Shown here: piece after piece, positions 8,918 through 18,300 of the stretch
Numbering within the stretch: the stretch's first letter is position 1
Layout of the letters: the number at the start of each line of letters is the position of its first letter
NCBI RefSeq assembly: GCF_041433555.1
Contig: NZ_JAPWBR010000008.1
Coordinates: 1-64,000 of the forward strand
DNA length: 64,000 nt
DNA from: Granulicatella sp041433555
GTDB lineage: Bacteria; Bacillota; Bacilli; Lactobacillales; Aerococcaceae
Reading direction: 5' to 3'
Notes under the pieces: generated by a model
Databases searched by the model: none
The model's input: the letters and a program-made list of their open reading frames with translations, nothing else
What the model was told of the DNA's origin: nothing
Made by a program: the position numbers and the translations under genes

Positions 8918-9673
8918 TTACTTTTCTAAAATCCTTTTCTTTCTGGATACATGATATAAATAAACGGCAAAGAAAATACAAATTGCTTTTGCTATATAAT
9001 CTAGAAGGATATTATCATTTATACTCATTTGAGAGAATGTATTTATCAGTGCATGTGTCATCACACAAATCCATAGACTGTTGGAATAGGCAAATAATGC
9101 CGACAAAATAAATGAGTTGGTTAGTAATCCTAGTAAAAAAACTAGAATATGAATACTCCCTAAACTTCCATCAATATAAAAGAACAAGAGATGCCATACA
9201 CTCCAACACACAAAAGTAATCAGTGTTGAAGCAATATAGGGAATTTTCTTCTCTAAACCAGGTTGAAATGAATATCTCCACCCTAATTCTTCGATGCCGC
9301 CAAATACAATCGCCTTAAGGAAAAGAAGGAACGGTAGAAATAGACTTTCTATTTTAAATCCTCTATTGATTATTACTGAAGAAAACTCCAATATCAGAAA
9401 AATCAGTACTAATGTATAGCTTTTTACAGATTGCTTTATATTGAAAAAATCTTTTAAAATTTCTAAGGGCCTTTTGGAATGACATTTAACTTGATAAACG
9501 ATTCCCCAAAGTGCAGATGATATACCCGCTAAAGAAATAAAGAGTATCCCTAAAAATGAATTATATCCTAATTCAAATCCTCTAAATTTCAGTATTCCAA
9601 CCAATGCAGCGATAACCGTTATTTGAAGCAGTGTTGGTATTAAATACATTTTGATAATGGCCTTACTCTTCAT
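8918..9673 (-). CDS. CPBP-family intramembrane metalloprotease
   Basis: 251 aa with about seven predicted membrane helices. The family's catalytic motifs are visible: EELGWR (Glu128, Glu129, Arg133), the WHLLFF histidine (His161) and a later MTHALINT histidine. CPBP (CAAX and bacteriocin-processing) proteases in lactic acid bacteria include bacteriocin-immunity and peptide-maturation proteins. Here it stands alone before the first opp operon, so its substrate is unknown. AT-rich compared with its neighbours. Confidence 0.85.
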   Translation of the reverse strand: MKSKAIIKMYLIPTLLQITVIAALVGILKFRGFELGYNSFLGILFISLAGISSALWGIVYQVKCHSKRPLEILKDFFNIKQSVKSYTLVLIFLILEFSSVIINRGFKIESLFLPFLLFLKAIVFGGIEELGWRYSFQPGLEKKIPYIASTLITFVCWSVWHLLFFYIDGSLGSIHILVFLLGLLTNSFILSALFAYSNSLWICVMTHALINTFSQMSINDNILLDYIAKAICIFFAVYLYHVSRKKRILEK

Positions 9674-9766
9674 GATTCATCCTCTAATAAAAATCTCTTT
9701 TAAATTACCATCTATATTATACCATTTTTGACATCTTTTCTATATCTAGTTTTTGCGCACAAAAAA

Positions 9767-9792
9767 AGAGACTGAAGTTTCCTTCAATCTCT
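9767..9792 (-). terminator. Terminator of the first opp operon
   Basis: AGAGACTGAAG (9767-9777) and CTTCAATCTCT (9782-9792) make an 11-bp stem with one G-T pair and a 4-base loop. On the minus strand it is followed by seven T. Confidence 0.9.
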
Positions 9793-9808
9793 TCTCTAAT
9801 TTTTATGA

Positions 9809-10729
9809 TTAACCTAAACGTTGGCGAGAGTCCGCTGCACGTTGTAGGGCTTGACCAACATAGTTGATACATAACATCATGATTAAGATTAAGATTGTGG
9901 CTGGTAACCAAACCCATAATTTGTTTTCGATGATGTCTGCATTTTTCGCTGCAGAAATTAATGTACCAAGTGATGGTGTTGTAAATGGTAAACCGAAACC
10001 TAAGTAAGTTAACCCTGTTTCAATACCGATGTTCCCTGCTAAACGTAAGATTAAGTTAACGATAATTAATGAACTTAAGTTTGGCAAGATTTCACGGAAC
10101 ATGATACGGATATCACTTGAACCTAATGTCTTAGATGCATTTACATAGTCTAAGCTTGCTTCTTGAAGAGTACGTGTTCTGAATAAACGAGCAGAACCTA
10201 CCCAATAGAAGGCTGTCATGATAAATACGAAGTGGAACATTGTGTAGTTTGGAATTACTGTTACGAACACGATGATGATCATCAATGTTGGTAAGATCAT
10301 GATAAAGTCAACGACACGCATTAAAGTTGTGTCCACCCATTTACCGTAGTAACCAGAAATCAATCCGACGATGATACCAATGATACATGTCAAGATTGTA
10401 ACTGAGAAACCGATTAATACTGAGTTACGAGCCCCGATAATTAAGAGGGCTAAAACGTCACGACCACTTTCGTCAGTCCCTAAAATGTGCGCATTTGTTG
10501 GGGCTTTATAACGACCTAAGATATTAACTTTCAATGCAGTTTCTTGGTCGATGAAGTATGGTCCGATAAAGATGATTAAGAAAATCAACGTTAGTAAAAT
10601 TAACGCGAAAAGCGCTAATTTATCTTTTAAAAACTCCCGTACAATAACCTGAAAACCAGCAGGCGGTGTAGATACGGTGCTTTCTTCAACGACAGTTTCT
10701 TCAACTGTATTTACATTATTTTGCTCCAT
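9809..10729 (-). CDS. oppC: Oligopeptide ABC transporter permease OppC (system 1)
   Basis: 306 aa. A cytoplasmic N-terminus, one membrane helix, then a five-helix binding-protein-dependent transport domain. The family loop HILGTDESGRDVLALLIIGAR is present. The EAA-like coupling motif lies around ASKTLGSSDIRIMFREILPNL. It pairs with OppB, encoded directly upstream. Last gene of the oppD-oppF-oppB-oppC operon, with a strong terminator after it. Confidence 0.93.
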   Translation of the reverse strand: MEQNNVNTVEETVVEESTVSTPPAGFQVIVREFLKDKLALFALILLTLIFLIIFIGPYFIDQETALKVNILGRYKAPTNAHILGTDESGRDVLALLIIGARNSVLIGFSVTILTCIIGIIVGLISGYYGKWVDTTLMRVVDFIMILPTLMIIIVFVTVIPNYTMFHFVFIMTAFYWVGSARLFRTRTLQEASLDYVNASKTLGSSDIRIMFREILPNLSSLIIVNLILRLAGNIGIETGLTYLGFGLPFTTPSLGTLISAAKNADIIENKLWVWLPATILILIMMLCINYVGQALQRAADSRQRLG

Positions 10730-10747
10730 TTGCTACTCCTCCTTTTA

Positions 10748-11710
10748 TTATTGTACACGAACACGTGGGTCTACAATACTCATGATAATATCAGATAATA
10801 GCGTACCTAGAAGAGTCGCTGTACCGAAGAGTAATAGTAACGCTAAGATTACTGAGTAGTCACGTCCTGTGATTGATGATACGAACAATTCCCCCATCCC
10901 TGGATATGAGAAGATGTTTTCAATGAACACTGAACCACCGATTAAACCAGTGAATTCATATCCTAAGAAGGCTGCGATTGGCAAGATTGAGTTACGGAAG
11001 ATGTGGCGGTTGAACACAACATTTTCAGGAACCCCTTTCGCACGTGCTGTACGAACGTAGTCTTGGCTCTTCGCATCGATAACCCCGGTACGTAAATATT
11101 GAATCGTACCAGTAGTTGAAAGAATCGCCATCGTAAACGCCGGTAAAATCATGTGATGGAATTTATTTACATAATAGCCCAGTGTTCCAGTAACTACATC
11201 TGAATCGACAGATCCACGAGTTGGGAACCAACCTAATGTATAACCAAATAACCATAATAGAACTAACGCGAATACGAATACTGGGATTGAGTAAGTAATG
11301 AATGTGTATACTACGATTACTTTGTCAGCCCAACTGTTTTGGAAACGACCTGCAATCATCCCTAATGGTAATGCAATTAAGTAAGTTAGAATCATCGTTA
11401 GTAATGATAACCACACTGTGTTACCAATACGCTGTCCGATTAATTTTGTTACTTCATATTTGTAAGTATAACTTTGACCGAAGTCTCCACGGAATGCTTT
11501 TGAAATCCAGTTCCAATATTGAACAGGAAGTGGATCATAGAATCCAGATTTCACACGTAAAGCTTCAATTGTATTTGGATCCGTTTCTGGAGTAATTAAA
11601 CCTGTAAATGGATCCCCTGGCATCATCTTCGCGATTAAGAATGCCAGCACACTAAGGATGAAGATTTGTGGCAACATTAATAACACACGACGTAAAATGG
11701 TTTTCCACAT
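10748..11710 (-). CDS. oppB: Oligopeptide ABC transporter permease OppB (system 1)
   Basis: 320 aa, about six membrane helices. The first helix is followed by the typical MMPGDPFTGLI segment. The C-terminal half holds the EAA loop (DYVRTARAKGVPENVVFNRHIFRNSILP) that contacts the ATPases. It follows oppF by three bases. With OppC it forms the peptide channel of system 1. Confidence 0.94.
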   Translation of the reverse strand: MWKTILRRVLLMLPQIFILSVLAFLIAKMMPGDPFTGLITPETDPNTIEALRVKSGFYDPLPVQYWNWISKAFRGDFGQSYTYKYEVTKLIGQRIGNTVWLSLLTMILTYLIALPLGMIAGRFQNSWADKVIVVYTFITYSIPVFVFALVLLWLFGYTLGWFPTRGSVDSDVVTGTLGYYVNKFHHMILPAFTMAILSTTGTIQYLRTGVIDAKSQDYVRTARAKGVPENVVFNRHIFRNSILPIAAFLGYEFTGLIGGSVFIENIFSYPGMGELFVSSITGRDYSVILALLLLFGTATLLGTLLSDIIMSIVDPRVRVQ

Positions 11711-11712
11711 AA

Positions 11713-12657
11713 TTATTTTCCTCCTTTTGGATTTAATGCAACAAAGTGTGAGTCTGAGATTTTTTGTAAATCAAACACACGACCGTTTTCATCGTAGTAT
11801 AAGTTTTGATTTTCTTGGTAGAATTGCTCAGCTTCTTTACGACGAAGTTTGTTTGCTTCACGGTTTTCTGGATCGATTACCGGAATCGCAGACAATAGAC
11901 GTTTAGTATAGATGTGTTGTGGGTTTGCGTAAATGTCTTCCGCTTTCCCTGTTTCAACGAAACGTCCACGGTACATGATGAATAGCTCATCACACATATG
12001 TTTTACAACCCCAAGGTCATGGGAAATGAATAAGTAACTTAAGTTGAACTCATCTTGGATGCGTTTCATGTAGTTTAACACTTGCGCTTGTACAGATAAG
12101 TCTAACGCTGATACTGGTTCGTCGGCGATGATTAAACGAGGGTTACTTGCTAAGGCACGAGCAACACCGATACGTTGTCTTTGACCACCTGAGAACTGGT
12201 GTGGATATTTTAATAATGCTTCTTCAGATAATCCGATGATTTCCATTAATTCAATCACGCGTTTTCTCTCTTCATCTGGAGATAAACGTTCGAAGTTTCT
12301 TAATGGCTCAGCCACGATATCTAAGATACGTTTTTTAGGGTTAAAACTTGATAGTGAATCTTGGAAGATCATTTGTACGTTACGGTTGTAGTCTGAAGTA
12401 CGACGACGTGCTTTGTTTGTTACGTCTTGTCCTTCGTAAATGACTTTACCGCTTGTTACGTGTTCTAGACCAATGATTGCTTTACCAATCGTTGATTTAC
12501 CAGAACCTGATTCTCCAACAAGACCGTAAGTTTTCCCTTCTTCAATTTCAAGTGACACTCCGTCTACCGCATAAACATAATCCGTTACTCGGTTAAAGAA
12601 GCCACTACGAATCGGATAGTGAACTTTTAAATCTTCAATGGTTACAAAACCGCTCAT
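11713..12657 (-). CDS. oppF: Oligopeptide ABC transporter ATP-binding protein OppF (system 1)
   Basis: 314 aa. Walker A GESGSGKST, signature FSGGQRQRIG and Walker B LIIADEPVSALD are all intact. The C-terminal oligopeptide-transporter domain carries a Pro-rich IYTKRLLSAIPVIDPE stretch. It overlaps the oppD stop by one base. One of the two ATPases that power system 1. Confidence 0.94.
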   Translation of the reverse strand: MSGFVTIEDLKVHYPIRSGFFNRVTDYVYAVDGVSLEIEEGKTYGLVGESGSGKSTIGKAIIGLEHVTSGKVIYEGQDVTNKARRRTSDYNRNVQMIFQDSLSSFNPKKRILDIVAEPLRNFERLSPDEERKRVIELMEIIGLSEEALLKYPHQFSGGQRQRIGVARALASNPRLIIADEPVSALDLSVQAQVLNYMKRIQDEFNLSYLFISHDLGVVKHMCDELFIMYRGRFVETGKAEDIYANPQHIYTKRLLSAIPVIDPENREANKLRRKEAEQFYQENQNLYYDENGRVFDLQKISDSHFVALNPKGGK

Positions 12658-13658
12658 TATGCTTCCTCCCCTTCAAAATGGAAATGTTTATAACATGTAC
12701 AACGAACGAAGTGGTTTGGTCCAACTTCATGAAGTGTTGGATCCTCTTCGTGAGCGTTCGCTGAAATCCATGGAATACGTGGTGCGAAACGGCAACCTTT
12801 ACGTGGTAATTTTGGTAATGGTGGCACAGTTCCTTGAATCACGTGTAATTCTTGACCTTCTGCTCCCGCTTGTGGGATTGATTGTAGTAATGAACGTGTA
12901 TAAGGATGTTGTGGATTTGTGAATAGCTCTTCAACAGGTGCTACTTCCACAAATTGTCCAGCATACATCACGGCTACACGGTCCGCAGTTTCTGCTACTA
13001 CGCCAAGGTCGTGAGTAATTAAGATGATACCTGATTCTGTTTCTTTCTGGATATCATTTAATAAGTCTAAGATTTGCGCTTGGATTGTTACGTCTAAGGC
13101 AGTTGTTGGTTCATCGGCAATGATGATTGGTGGTTTACATGATAAAGCAATCGCGATAACCACACGTTGACGCATCCCACCTGATAATTCGTGTGGGTAT
13201 TGTTTGTAAGTACGTTGTGGGTTTGGAATCCCTACTTGTCCTAACAATTCAAGTACGCGTTCAGTACGTTCTTTTTCATTTAAGTCTGTATGATAATAAA
13301 GAGCTTCATCGATTTGAGCACCAATTGTCATTAATGGGTTTAACGAAGCCAATGGATCTTGGAAAATCATACCGATATCATTTCCGCGAATTTTGTTATA
13401 TAACGCTTCGTTTAAGTTTACTAAGTTCACATCGTTATAAATGATGTCCCCTGTAATCTTTGTATTATTTTTGTTGTGTAAGCCCATGATGGTTGTCGCT
13501 AATGTAGATTTCCCACATCCTGATTCCCCAACGATGGCCAAAATTTCATTCTTTTCTAATGTTAATGACACATTATCTACTGCATCATAAAAATCATCTT
13601 TGATACGGAAACCAACGTGTAAGTTATTGATTTCTAATAGTGGCTTATCAATTGTCAA
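12657..13658 (-). CDS. oppD: Oligopeptide ABC transporter ATP-binding protein OppD (system 1)
   Basis: 333 aa. The start is probably a TTG: AAGGAGG sits eight bases before it and the frame then reads TIDKPLLEINNLHVGF. Walker A GESGCGKST, signature LSGGMRQR and Walker B IIADEPTTALD are intact. The C-terminal half has the cysteine-bearing tail usual in OppD (GCRFAPRIPW, VRCTCYK), which binds an iron-sulfur centre in some relatives. First gene of the four-gene permease operon. Confidence 0.93.
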   Translation of the reverse strand: MTIDKPLLEINNLHVGFRIKDDFYDAVDNVSLTLEKNEILAIVGESGCGKSTLATTIMGLHNKNNTKITGDIIYNDVNLVNLNEALYNKIRGNDIGMIFQDPLASLNPLMTIGAQIDEALYYHTDLNEKERTERVLELLGQVGIPNPQRTYKQYPHELSGGMRQRVVIAIALSCKPPIIIADEPTTALDVTIQAQILDLLNDIQKETESGIILITHDLGVVAETADRVAVMYAGQFVEVAPVEELFTNPQHPYTRSLLQSIPQAGAEGQELHVIQGTVPPLPKLPRKGCRFAPRIPWISANAHEEDPTLHEVGPNHFVRCTCYKHFHFEGEEA

Positions 13659-13724
13659 ATCCGATTCCTCCTTATTTTCTTTGGTTAACTATTTCAATAT
13701 TTAAAATAATAAAACAACGTTTCT

Positions 13725-13753
13725 ATTATACGTTGCATGCTCTCTGATTGCAA
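13725..13753 (-). promoter_or_regulatory. Promoter of the oppDFBC operon
   Basis: Minus-strand -35 TTGCAA (13748-13753), 17-bp spacer, -10 TATAAT (13725-13730), about 67 bases before the oppD start. The 312-base gap to oppA holds this promoter, the oppA terminator and otherwise plain AT-rich DNA. Confidence 0.75.
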
Positions 13754-13938
13754 ATTGTATGACAATTCGAGCGCAGATACAGCGTATTTTTAGTTTACCA
13801 TGAATCCTGCGTGATTACCATTATTTATGAGCAAAAAATTAACTTTTCTCATGTTATTTTAATTTTAAATTCAAATTTCACTAAAATCCCGTCATTAATG
13901 CGTTTTCATTGGTTTTATAGATTTTGTGCAAACAAAAA

Positions 13939-13960
13939 GAGACCAACCGAAGCTCGTCTC
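13939..13960 (-). terminator. Terminator of the distal oppA
   Basis: GAGAC and GTCTC arms, with extra GC pairing possible in the loop, followed by TTTTTGTTT on the minus strand. A short stem, moderate strength. Confidence 0.6.
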
Positions 13961-13970
13961 CTTCCAATTC

Positions 13971-15749
13971 TTATTTAGCACCAGTTTCACTCGTTAATTC
14001 TACTTGATATAACGCAGATTTCTTGCTACCTAAGTTTACATCGTAGTATTTCACACGTTTGTTGACTGCTGTAAGTTCTTCTCCGACTAATGTTGGGAAG
14101 ATGAATGCTTTATCGTGAACATATTTTTGCCATTCTTTATAGAACTCAACGTTTTTAGCTGAATCAAATGATTCTGTTGAACTAATTTTATCCATGATGG
14201 CTGTTCCTTCAGCATCTACATAGCGTTCGAAGTTGAATTGTGCTGTTTCACCAAATAATCCTGATGGGTTTGGATCGTAACCAGTAGACCAACCAGCTGC
14301 AAACACATCGATTTCTGGGTCATCCGCTTGAACTTTATCATAGAATGAGTTCAATTCGATTGTACGTCCTGTATATAATTGAACATTCAATCCAATTTCT
14401 TTCCACCAGTTCAAGTATTGTTGAACAAGTGACTCATTCGCTTCGTCACGAGTACGTGCAGCAAAGTTGATTGTCAATTTAGAACCGTCTTTATTTTCAC
14501 GAATTCCGTCTCCATCAACGTCTTTATATCCCGCTTCATCAAGCAATTGTTTTGCTTTTTCTGGGTTATATGAGAATCCTTCTTGATCTTTGTTATATAC
14601 ATCTTTGAAGAATGGAATGATGATTGAGTTTGAAGAATGTTGCAAGCCGTTATACAAGTTTTGACCTGCCGCATCAATATCGAGCGCGTATGCCATTGCT
14701 TGACGAAGGTTTACATCGGACATTTTCGCATTTGGATCTGTCACGTTTTTACCAGTTTCTTTATCATATTTTCCTAAGTGGAAACCGATATATTCATATG
14801 CAGATGCTTGTGAACCTAGGAATGTTACGTTTGTTAAATCTTTATACGCTTCGTATTGTGAGTTTGGCATTGTAGCAATATCGTAGTTACCAGCTTTCAT
14901 TTCTGAAACGATGTTGTCTGGAGATACAACTTCCATTACGACTTTATCAACTTTCGCTACTCCTCTGAAGTAGTGCTCGTTAGGAACTAATGTCACAGAT
15001 TCTCCTGCAACAATCGATTCAATCTTGAACTGACCTAAACCAACGAATTTTGTTCCACGAACATAATCACTTTTTTCCCACTCAGCTTCTGGAATATCTT
15101 TGAAGATGTGTTTTGGCATGATGTATGCACACACAGAACCACCTGCTAATTGCATTGAAGGGCTCATTTCTTTGAAGTGAATTTTCACAGTGTAATCATC
15201 CACTTTTTCAAGACCAGAAACGCTATCTGCTTTTCCATCGTGATATTCTTCCATACCGACTACATTTTTATAATCATCATCGTAACGAACACCCGTATAG
15301 TCTTTATTACCGATGGCTTGGTAAGCAAAGATGTAGTCGTCGATGGTTACAGGTTGTCCATCAGACCATTTATAGTCTTTTGAGTTTAATGTAACGGTTG
15401 CTGTTTTATTTTCAACGTCAAATTCAATACTTGCAAGACCTGTATTTGTTAACTTACGGTTTTCATCGTATTCGAACATACTTTCATCAACCAAACCACC
15501 AATCGTTGAGTCGTTTGTATCCGCAGATAACTCATCTGCAAAAATTCCAGTGAAAGATGAAGAAGATACGATTGCGTATTTTAATGTTCCACCTTTAATT
15601 GGAGTCCCGTCGTGAGTGACTTCAGAAGCGTATTTCGTTTTTCCGCCATTGCTACTAGTTGAAGATGATTGCTCTTTACTACCACATGCTGCTAACGTTA
15701 GTGCAGCTGTTGCAGAAAACAGAATCATTACATTTCTCTTTTTCATCAT
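13971..15749 (-). CDS. oppA: Oligopeptide-binding lipoprotein OppA, copy 1
   Basis: 592 aa from the ATG at 15749, preceded by GGAGA; the upstream in-frame 15 codons have no ribosome-binding site. Lipoprotein signal peptide with lipobox LAAC, then a Ser-rich linker and an SBP_bac_5 domain. It captures peptides outside the membrane for OppBCDF. It is a tandem paralogue of the next gene (15945-17735): both share blocks such as LTNTGLASIEFDVE and KQLLDEAGYKDVDGDGIRE. It has its own promoter and terminator, so it can be expressed apart from the permease genes. Confidence 0.94.
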   Translation of the reverse strand: MMKKRNVMILFSATAALTLAACGSKEQSSSTSSNGGKTKYASEVTHDGTPIKGGTLKYAIVSSSSFTGIFADELSADTNDSTIGGLVDESMFEYDENRKLTNTGLASIEFDVENKTATVTLNSKDYKWSDGQPVTIDDYIFAYQAIGNKDYTGVRYDDDYKNVVGMEEYHDGKADSVSGLEKVDDYTVKIHFKEMSPSMQLAGGSVCAYIMPKHIFKDIPEAEWEKSDYVRGTKFVGLGQFKIESIVAGESVTLVPNEHYFRGVAKVDKVVMEVVSPDNIVSEMKAGNYDIATMPNSQYEAYKDLTNVTFLGSQASAYEYIGFHLGKYDKETGKNVTDPNAKMSDVNLRQAMAYALDIDAAGQNLYNGLQHSSNSIIIPFFKDVYNKDQEGFSYNPEKAKQLLDEAGYKDVDGDGIRENKDGSKLTINFAARTRDEANESLVQQYLNWWKEIGLNVQLYTGRTIELNSFYDKVQADDPEIDVFAAGWSTGYDPNPSGLFGETAQFNFERYVDAEGTAIMDKISSTESFDSAKNVEFYKEWQKYVHDKAFIFPTLVGEELTAVNKRVKYYDVNLGSKKSALYQVELTSETGAK

Positions 15750-15811
15750 AATCAGTCTCCATTCTTTTATTTTAAGGCTTTTGAGTGTATCCATAAATTT
15801 ATGTTGGACTT

Positions 15812-15840
15812 ATCATACTCCAACTTTTTAATAATTGCAA
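15812..15840 (-). promoter_or_regulatory. Promoter of oppA copy 1
   Basis: Minus-strand -35 TTGCAA (15835-15840), 17-bp spacer, -10 TATGAT (15812-15817). GTTGGA and TCCAAC flank the -10 box as a small inverted repeat, a possible operator. Confidence 0.65.
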
Positions 15841-15907
15841 TACTTTTTCTAATCTTTTTTTAATTTTCATAATTTATTTCTCATTTTTGGAAAGTTTTTT
15901 CATAATG

Positions 15908-15937
15908 AAAAAGCCTAGGAATCCTCCTAGGCTTTTT
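15908..15937 (-). terminator. Terminator of oppA copy 2
   Basis: AAAAAGCCTAGG (15908-15919) and CCTAGGCTTTTT (15926-15937) are perfect 12-base arms. Confidence 0.9.
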
Positions 15938-15944
15938 GAATTCA

Positions 15945-17735
15945 TTATTTAGCTGGTGTATCAGAAGTTAATTCTAATTGATACAATTGAGCTTTAGAGC
16001 CGCTTGTTGCAAGAGCAGTGTCATAGTATTTCACACGTTTATTAACAGCTGTTACGCTATCTCCTACTAATGTTGGAATAATAAACGCTTCGTCTTTAAC
16101 ATAAGCTTGCCATTCTTTATAGTAATCTTTTAGTTTTGCTTCATCAAAAGCTTCTGTTGAAGAAATTTTCTTCATGATTTCTGTCCCTTTCTCATTTACG
16201 TAACGAGCAAAGTTGAACTTAGCAGTTTCACCGAATAAGTTCGCTGGGTTTGGATCATAACCTACTCCCCATCCAGCCGCGAATACATCGATTTCTGGAT
16301 CGTCTGCTTGGATTTTTTCGTAGAAGTTATTTGATTCGATTGTACGACCTGTGTAAAGTTGTACGTCTAATCCAATTTCTTTCCACCATAGTAAGTATTG
16401 TTGCACTAATGATTCATTGGCATCATCACGAGTACGTGCTGCAAAGTTGATTTGTAATTTAGAACCATCTTTGCTTTCACGGATTCCGTCGCCGTCTACG
16501 TCTTTATATCCCGCTTCATCTAGCAATTGTTTTGCTTTTTCTGGGTTATAGGCGAATCCTTCTTGCTCAGCATTATATACGTCTTTGAAGAATGGTAAGA
16601 TGATTGAGTTCGTACCATAGTTTAATCCGTTATATAAGCTTTCACCCGCTGCATCGATGTCTAATGCATACCCCATCGCTTGACGAAGTTTTACATCACT
16701 CATTTTCGCATTAGGATCCGTTACGTTCTTACCTGTAGTCTTGTCAAATTTACCTAAGTGGAAGGCAATATATTCATAAGATGGTGCAAATGAACTTACA
16801 TAAGTTACGTTTGTTAAATCTTTAAATGCTTCATATTGAGCACTTGGCATTGTAGCAATATCATAGTTGCCAGCTTTCATTTCTGAAACAATTGTATTTG
16901 GTGACACAATTTGCATCACTACTTTCTTTAATTTTGGACTACCTTTATAGTAGTGTTTATTTGGAACTAATGTTACAGATTCCCCTGCAACAACTTTTTC
17001 AATAGTGAAGGCACCAAGCCCTACTACTTTATCTCCACGAACATATTCGCTTTGTTCCCATTCTTTTACAGGGATATCTTTGAAGATGTGTTTTGGCATT
17101 GTATATGCTGGAATTGCACCACCTGCTAATTGCATTGATGGTAACATTTTTTCAAAGTGAAGTTTCACTGTGTAATCATCCACTTTTTCAACACCAGAGA
17201 TTGAGTCCGTTTTTCCTTCGTGGAAATCTTTCATCCCTACGATGTTTGTGTAACGGTCGTTGTAACGAGTACCAGTGTAGTCTTTGTTACCGATAGCTTC
17301 GATAGCGAAGATATAGTCATCGATTGTAAATGGTTTTCCATCTGACCATTTATAGTCTTTTGCATTTAATTTAATCGTTACAGATTTACCTTCAACGTCA
17401 AATTCGATAGAAGCTAAACCAGTATTTGTTAATTTACGGTTTTCATCATATTCGAACATTGATTGGTCAACTTGACTCGCAATTGTTGAGTCTGTTGAGT
17501 TTGATGCTAATTCATCAATGAAGATTCCACTGAACTTCGTAGGTGTTACAAGGGCGTATTTTAATGTTCCGCCTTCAATCGCTGTTCCTTCATGAGTCAC
17601 TTCTGAACTGAATTTTGATTTTGAAGCTGCTTTTGATGCTTCTGAAGAAGTGCTACTGTTATTGTTTTCTGAACCACATGCTGCTAATGTTAAAGCTGCT
17701 GCAGCTGATAAGAATACTAAACTTTTCTTTTTCAT
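15945..17735 (-). CDS. oppA: Oligopeptide-binding lipoprotein OppA, copy 2
   Basis: 596 aa from the ATG at 17735, which has GTGGAGG just upstream; the in-frame MNRVSESGGK extension is part of the leader. Lipobox LAACG, then a Ser/Lys-rich linker and an SBP_bac_5 peptide-binding domain. Closely similar along its length to copy 1, so it is a local duplication, probably with divergent peptide preference. It lies at the border of the AT-rich lanthipeptide island. Confidence 0.94.
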   Translation of the reverse strand: MKKKSLVFLSAAAALTLAACGSENNNSSTSSEASKAASKSKFSSEVTHEGTAIEGGTLKYALVTPTKFSGIFIDELASNSTDSTIASQVDQSMFEYDENRKLTNTGLASIEFDVEGKSVTIKLNAKDYKWSDGKPFTIDDYIFAIEAIGNKDYTGTRYNDRYTNIVGMKDFHEGKTDSISGVEKVDDYTVKLHFEKMLPSMQLAGGAIPAYTMPKHIFKDIPVKEWEQSEYVRGDKVVGLGAFTIEKVVAGESVTLVPNKHYYKGSPKLKKVVMQIVSPNTIVSEMKAGNYDIATMPSAQYEAFKDLTNVTYVSSFAPSYEYIAFHLGKFDKTTGKNVTDPNAKMSDVKLRQAMGYALDIDAAGESLYNGLNYGTNSIILPFFKDVYNAEQEGFAYNPEKAKQLLDEAGYKDVDGDGIRESKDGSKLQINFAARTRDDANESLVQQYLLWWKEIGLDVQLYTGRTIESNNFYEKIQADDPEIDVFAAGWGVGYDPNPANLFGETAKFNFARYVNEKGTEIMKKISSTEAFDEAKLKDYYKEWQAYVKDEAFIIPTLVGDSVTAVNKRVKYYDTALATSGSKAQLYQLELTSDTPAK

Positions 17736-17955
17736 TTTTCCTCCACTCTCAGACACCCGATTCAACTTTCTTTTTGTATTGAATTGTCTGACAAATTAAT
17801 ACTTGATGTTAATTTTAACATAATTTTAATTTTTTGCAAGTAAAATATCAAAAATCACTTTTTTATGTTAGTTATTATATTCAATACTCAAACATTCAGT
17901 AAAATTAAAAAAACATAGTTATCATGAATCATAAAAAAAATCCAGACACATTAAA

Positions 17956-17989
17956 AAGTAGAGAACTCAAAGTTCCGAGTTCTCTACTT
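17956..17989 (-). terminator. Terminator at the end of the lanthipeptide operon
   Basis: AAGTAGAGAACTC (17956-17968) and GAGTTCTCTACTT (17977-17989) are perfect 13-base arms about 55 bases past the lanA stop. The minus-strand T-run is short (TTTTTAA). Confidence 0.8.
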
Positions 17990-18045
17990 CACTAATTAGA
18001 CGCCTGGGACAAATACAAAGTCTACTACTAAATATACATAGACTA

Positions 18046-18249
18046 CTATTTGCCTTCTCTATTGTTCGCTGCAATCATACACGTTTTACTCCTTGGATAA
18101 GTACAAACCTTGTAGGCAGATGGGCAGTATTCACTGCAGGAACCTGTCGGTACTGGTGTAAATGTAGGACAATAATATCTTGTACTTGGTTGAGCTGTTG
18201 GGCGTTCTCCTTCGGAAATTTTAATTTCCAAGTTGAAAAGATCATCCAT
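18046..18249 (-). CDS. Class I lanthipeptide precursor (LanA)
   Basis: 67 aa, with a strong AAGGAGGG seven bases before the ATG. The N-terminus MDDLFNLEIKISEGERPTAQ fits a class I leader: FNLE matches the F-N/D-L-D/E box recognised by LanB and LanC, and the end resembles the leader end of subtilin. Cleavage after Gln20 is likely; Arg24 is an alternative. The core is rich in Pro and Tyr, has Cys at 27, 38, 42, 49 and 57, and about 11 Ser/Thr. Thr23-Cys27 has the spacing of nisin ring A; S39-C42 and S54-C57 are S-x-x-C units. I do not recognise the core. The gene is the last of the operon, unlike usual lan clusters. Confidence 0.85.
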   Translation of the reverse strand: MDDLFNLEIKISEGERPTAQPSTRYYCPTFTPVPTGSCSEYCPSAYKVCTYPRSKTCMIAANNREGK

Positions 18250-18300
18250 TTTATTTCCCTCCTTTCTTTATAATAATGTTTTACATTTAAAAAAATGTCA
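18250..18300 (-). promoter_or_regulatory. Possible internal promoter or attenuating hairpin before lanA
   Basis: On the minus strand CTGACA, an ACATTT/AAATGT mini-hairpin and a TATTATAAA box lie between the lanG-like stop and the lanA ribosome-binding site. The spacing (about 20) is not ideal. It could be a separate lanA promoter or a processing site that raises precursor mRNA. Confidence 0.35.
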
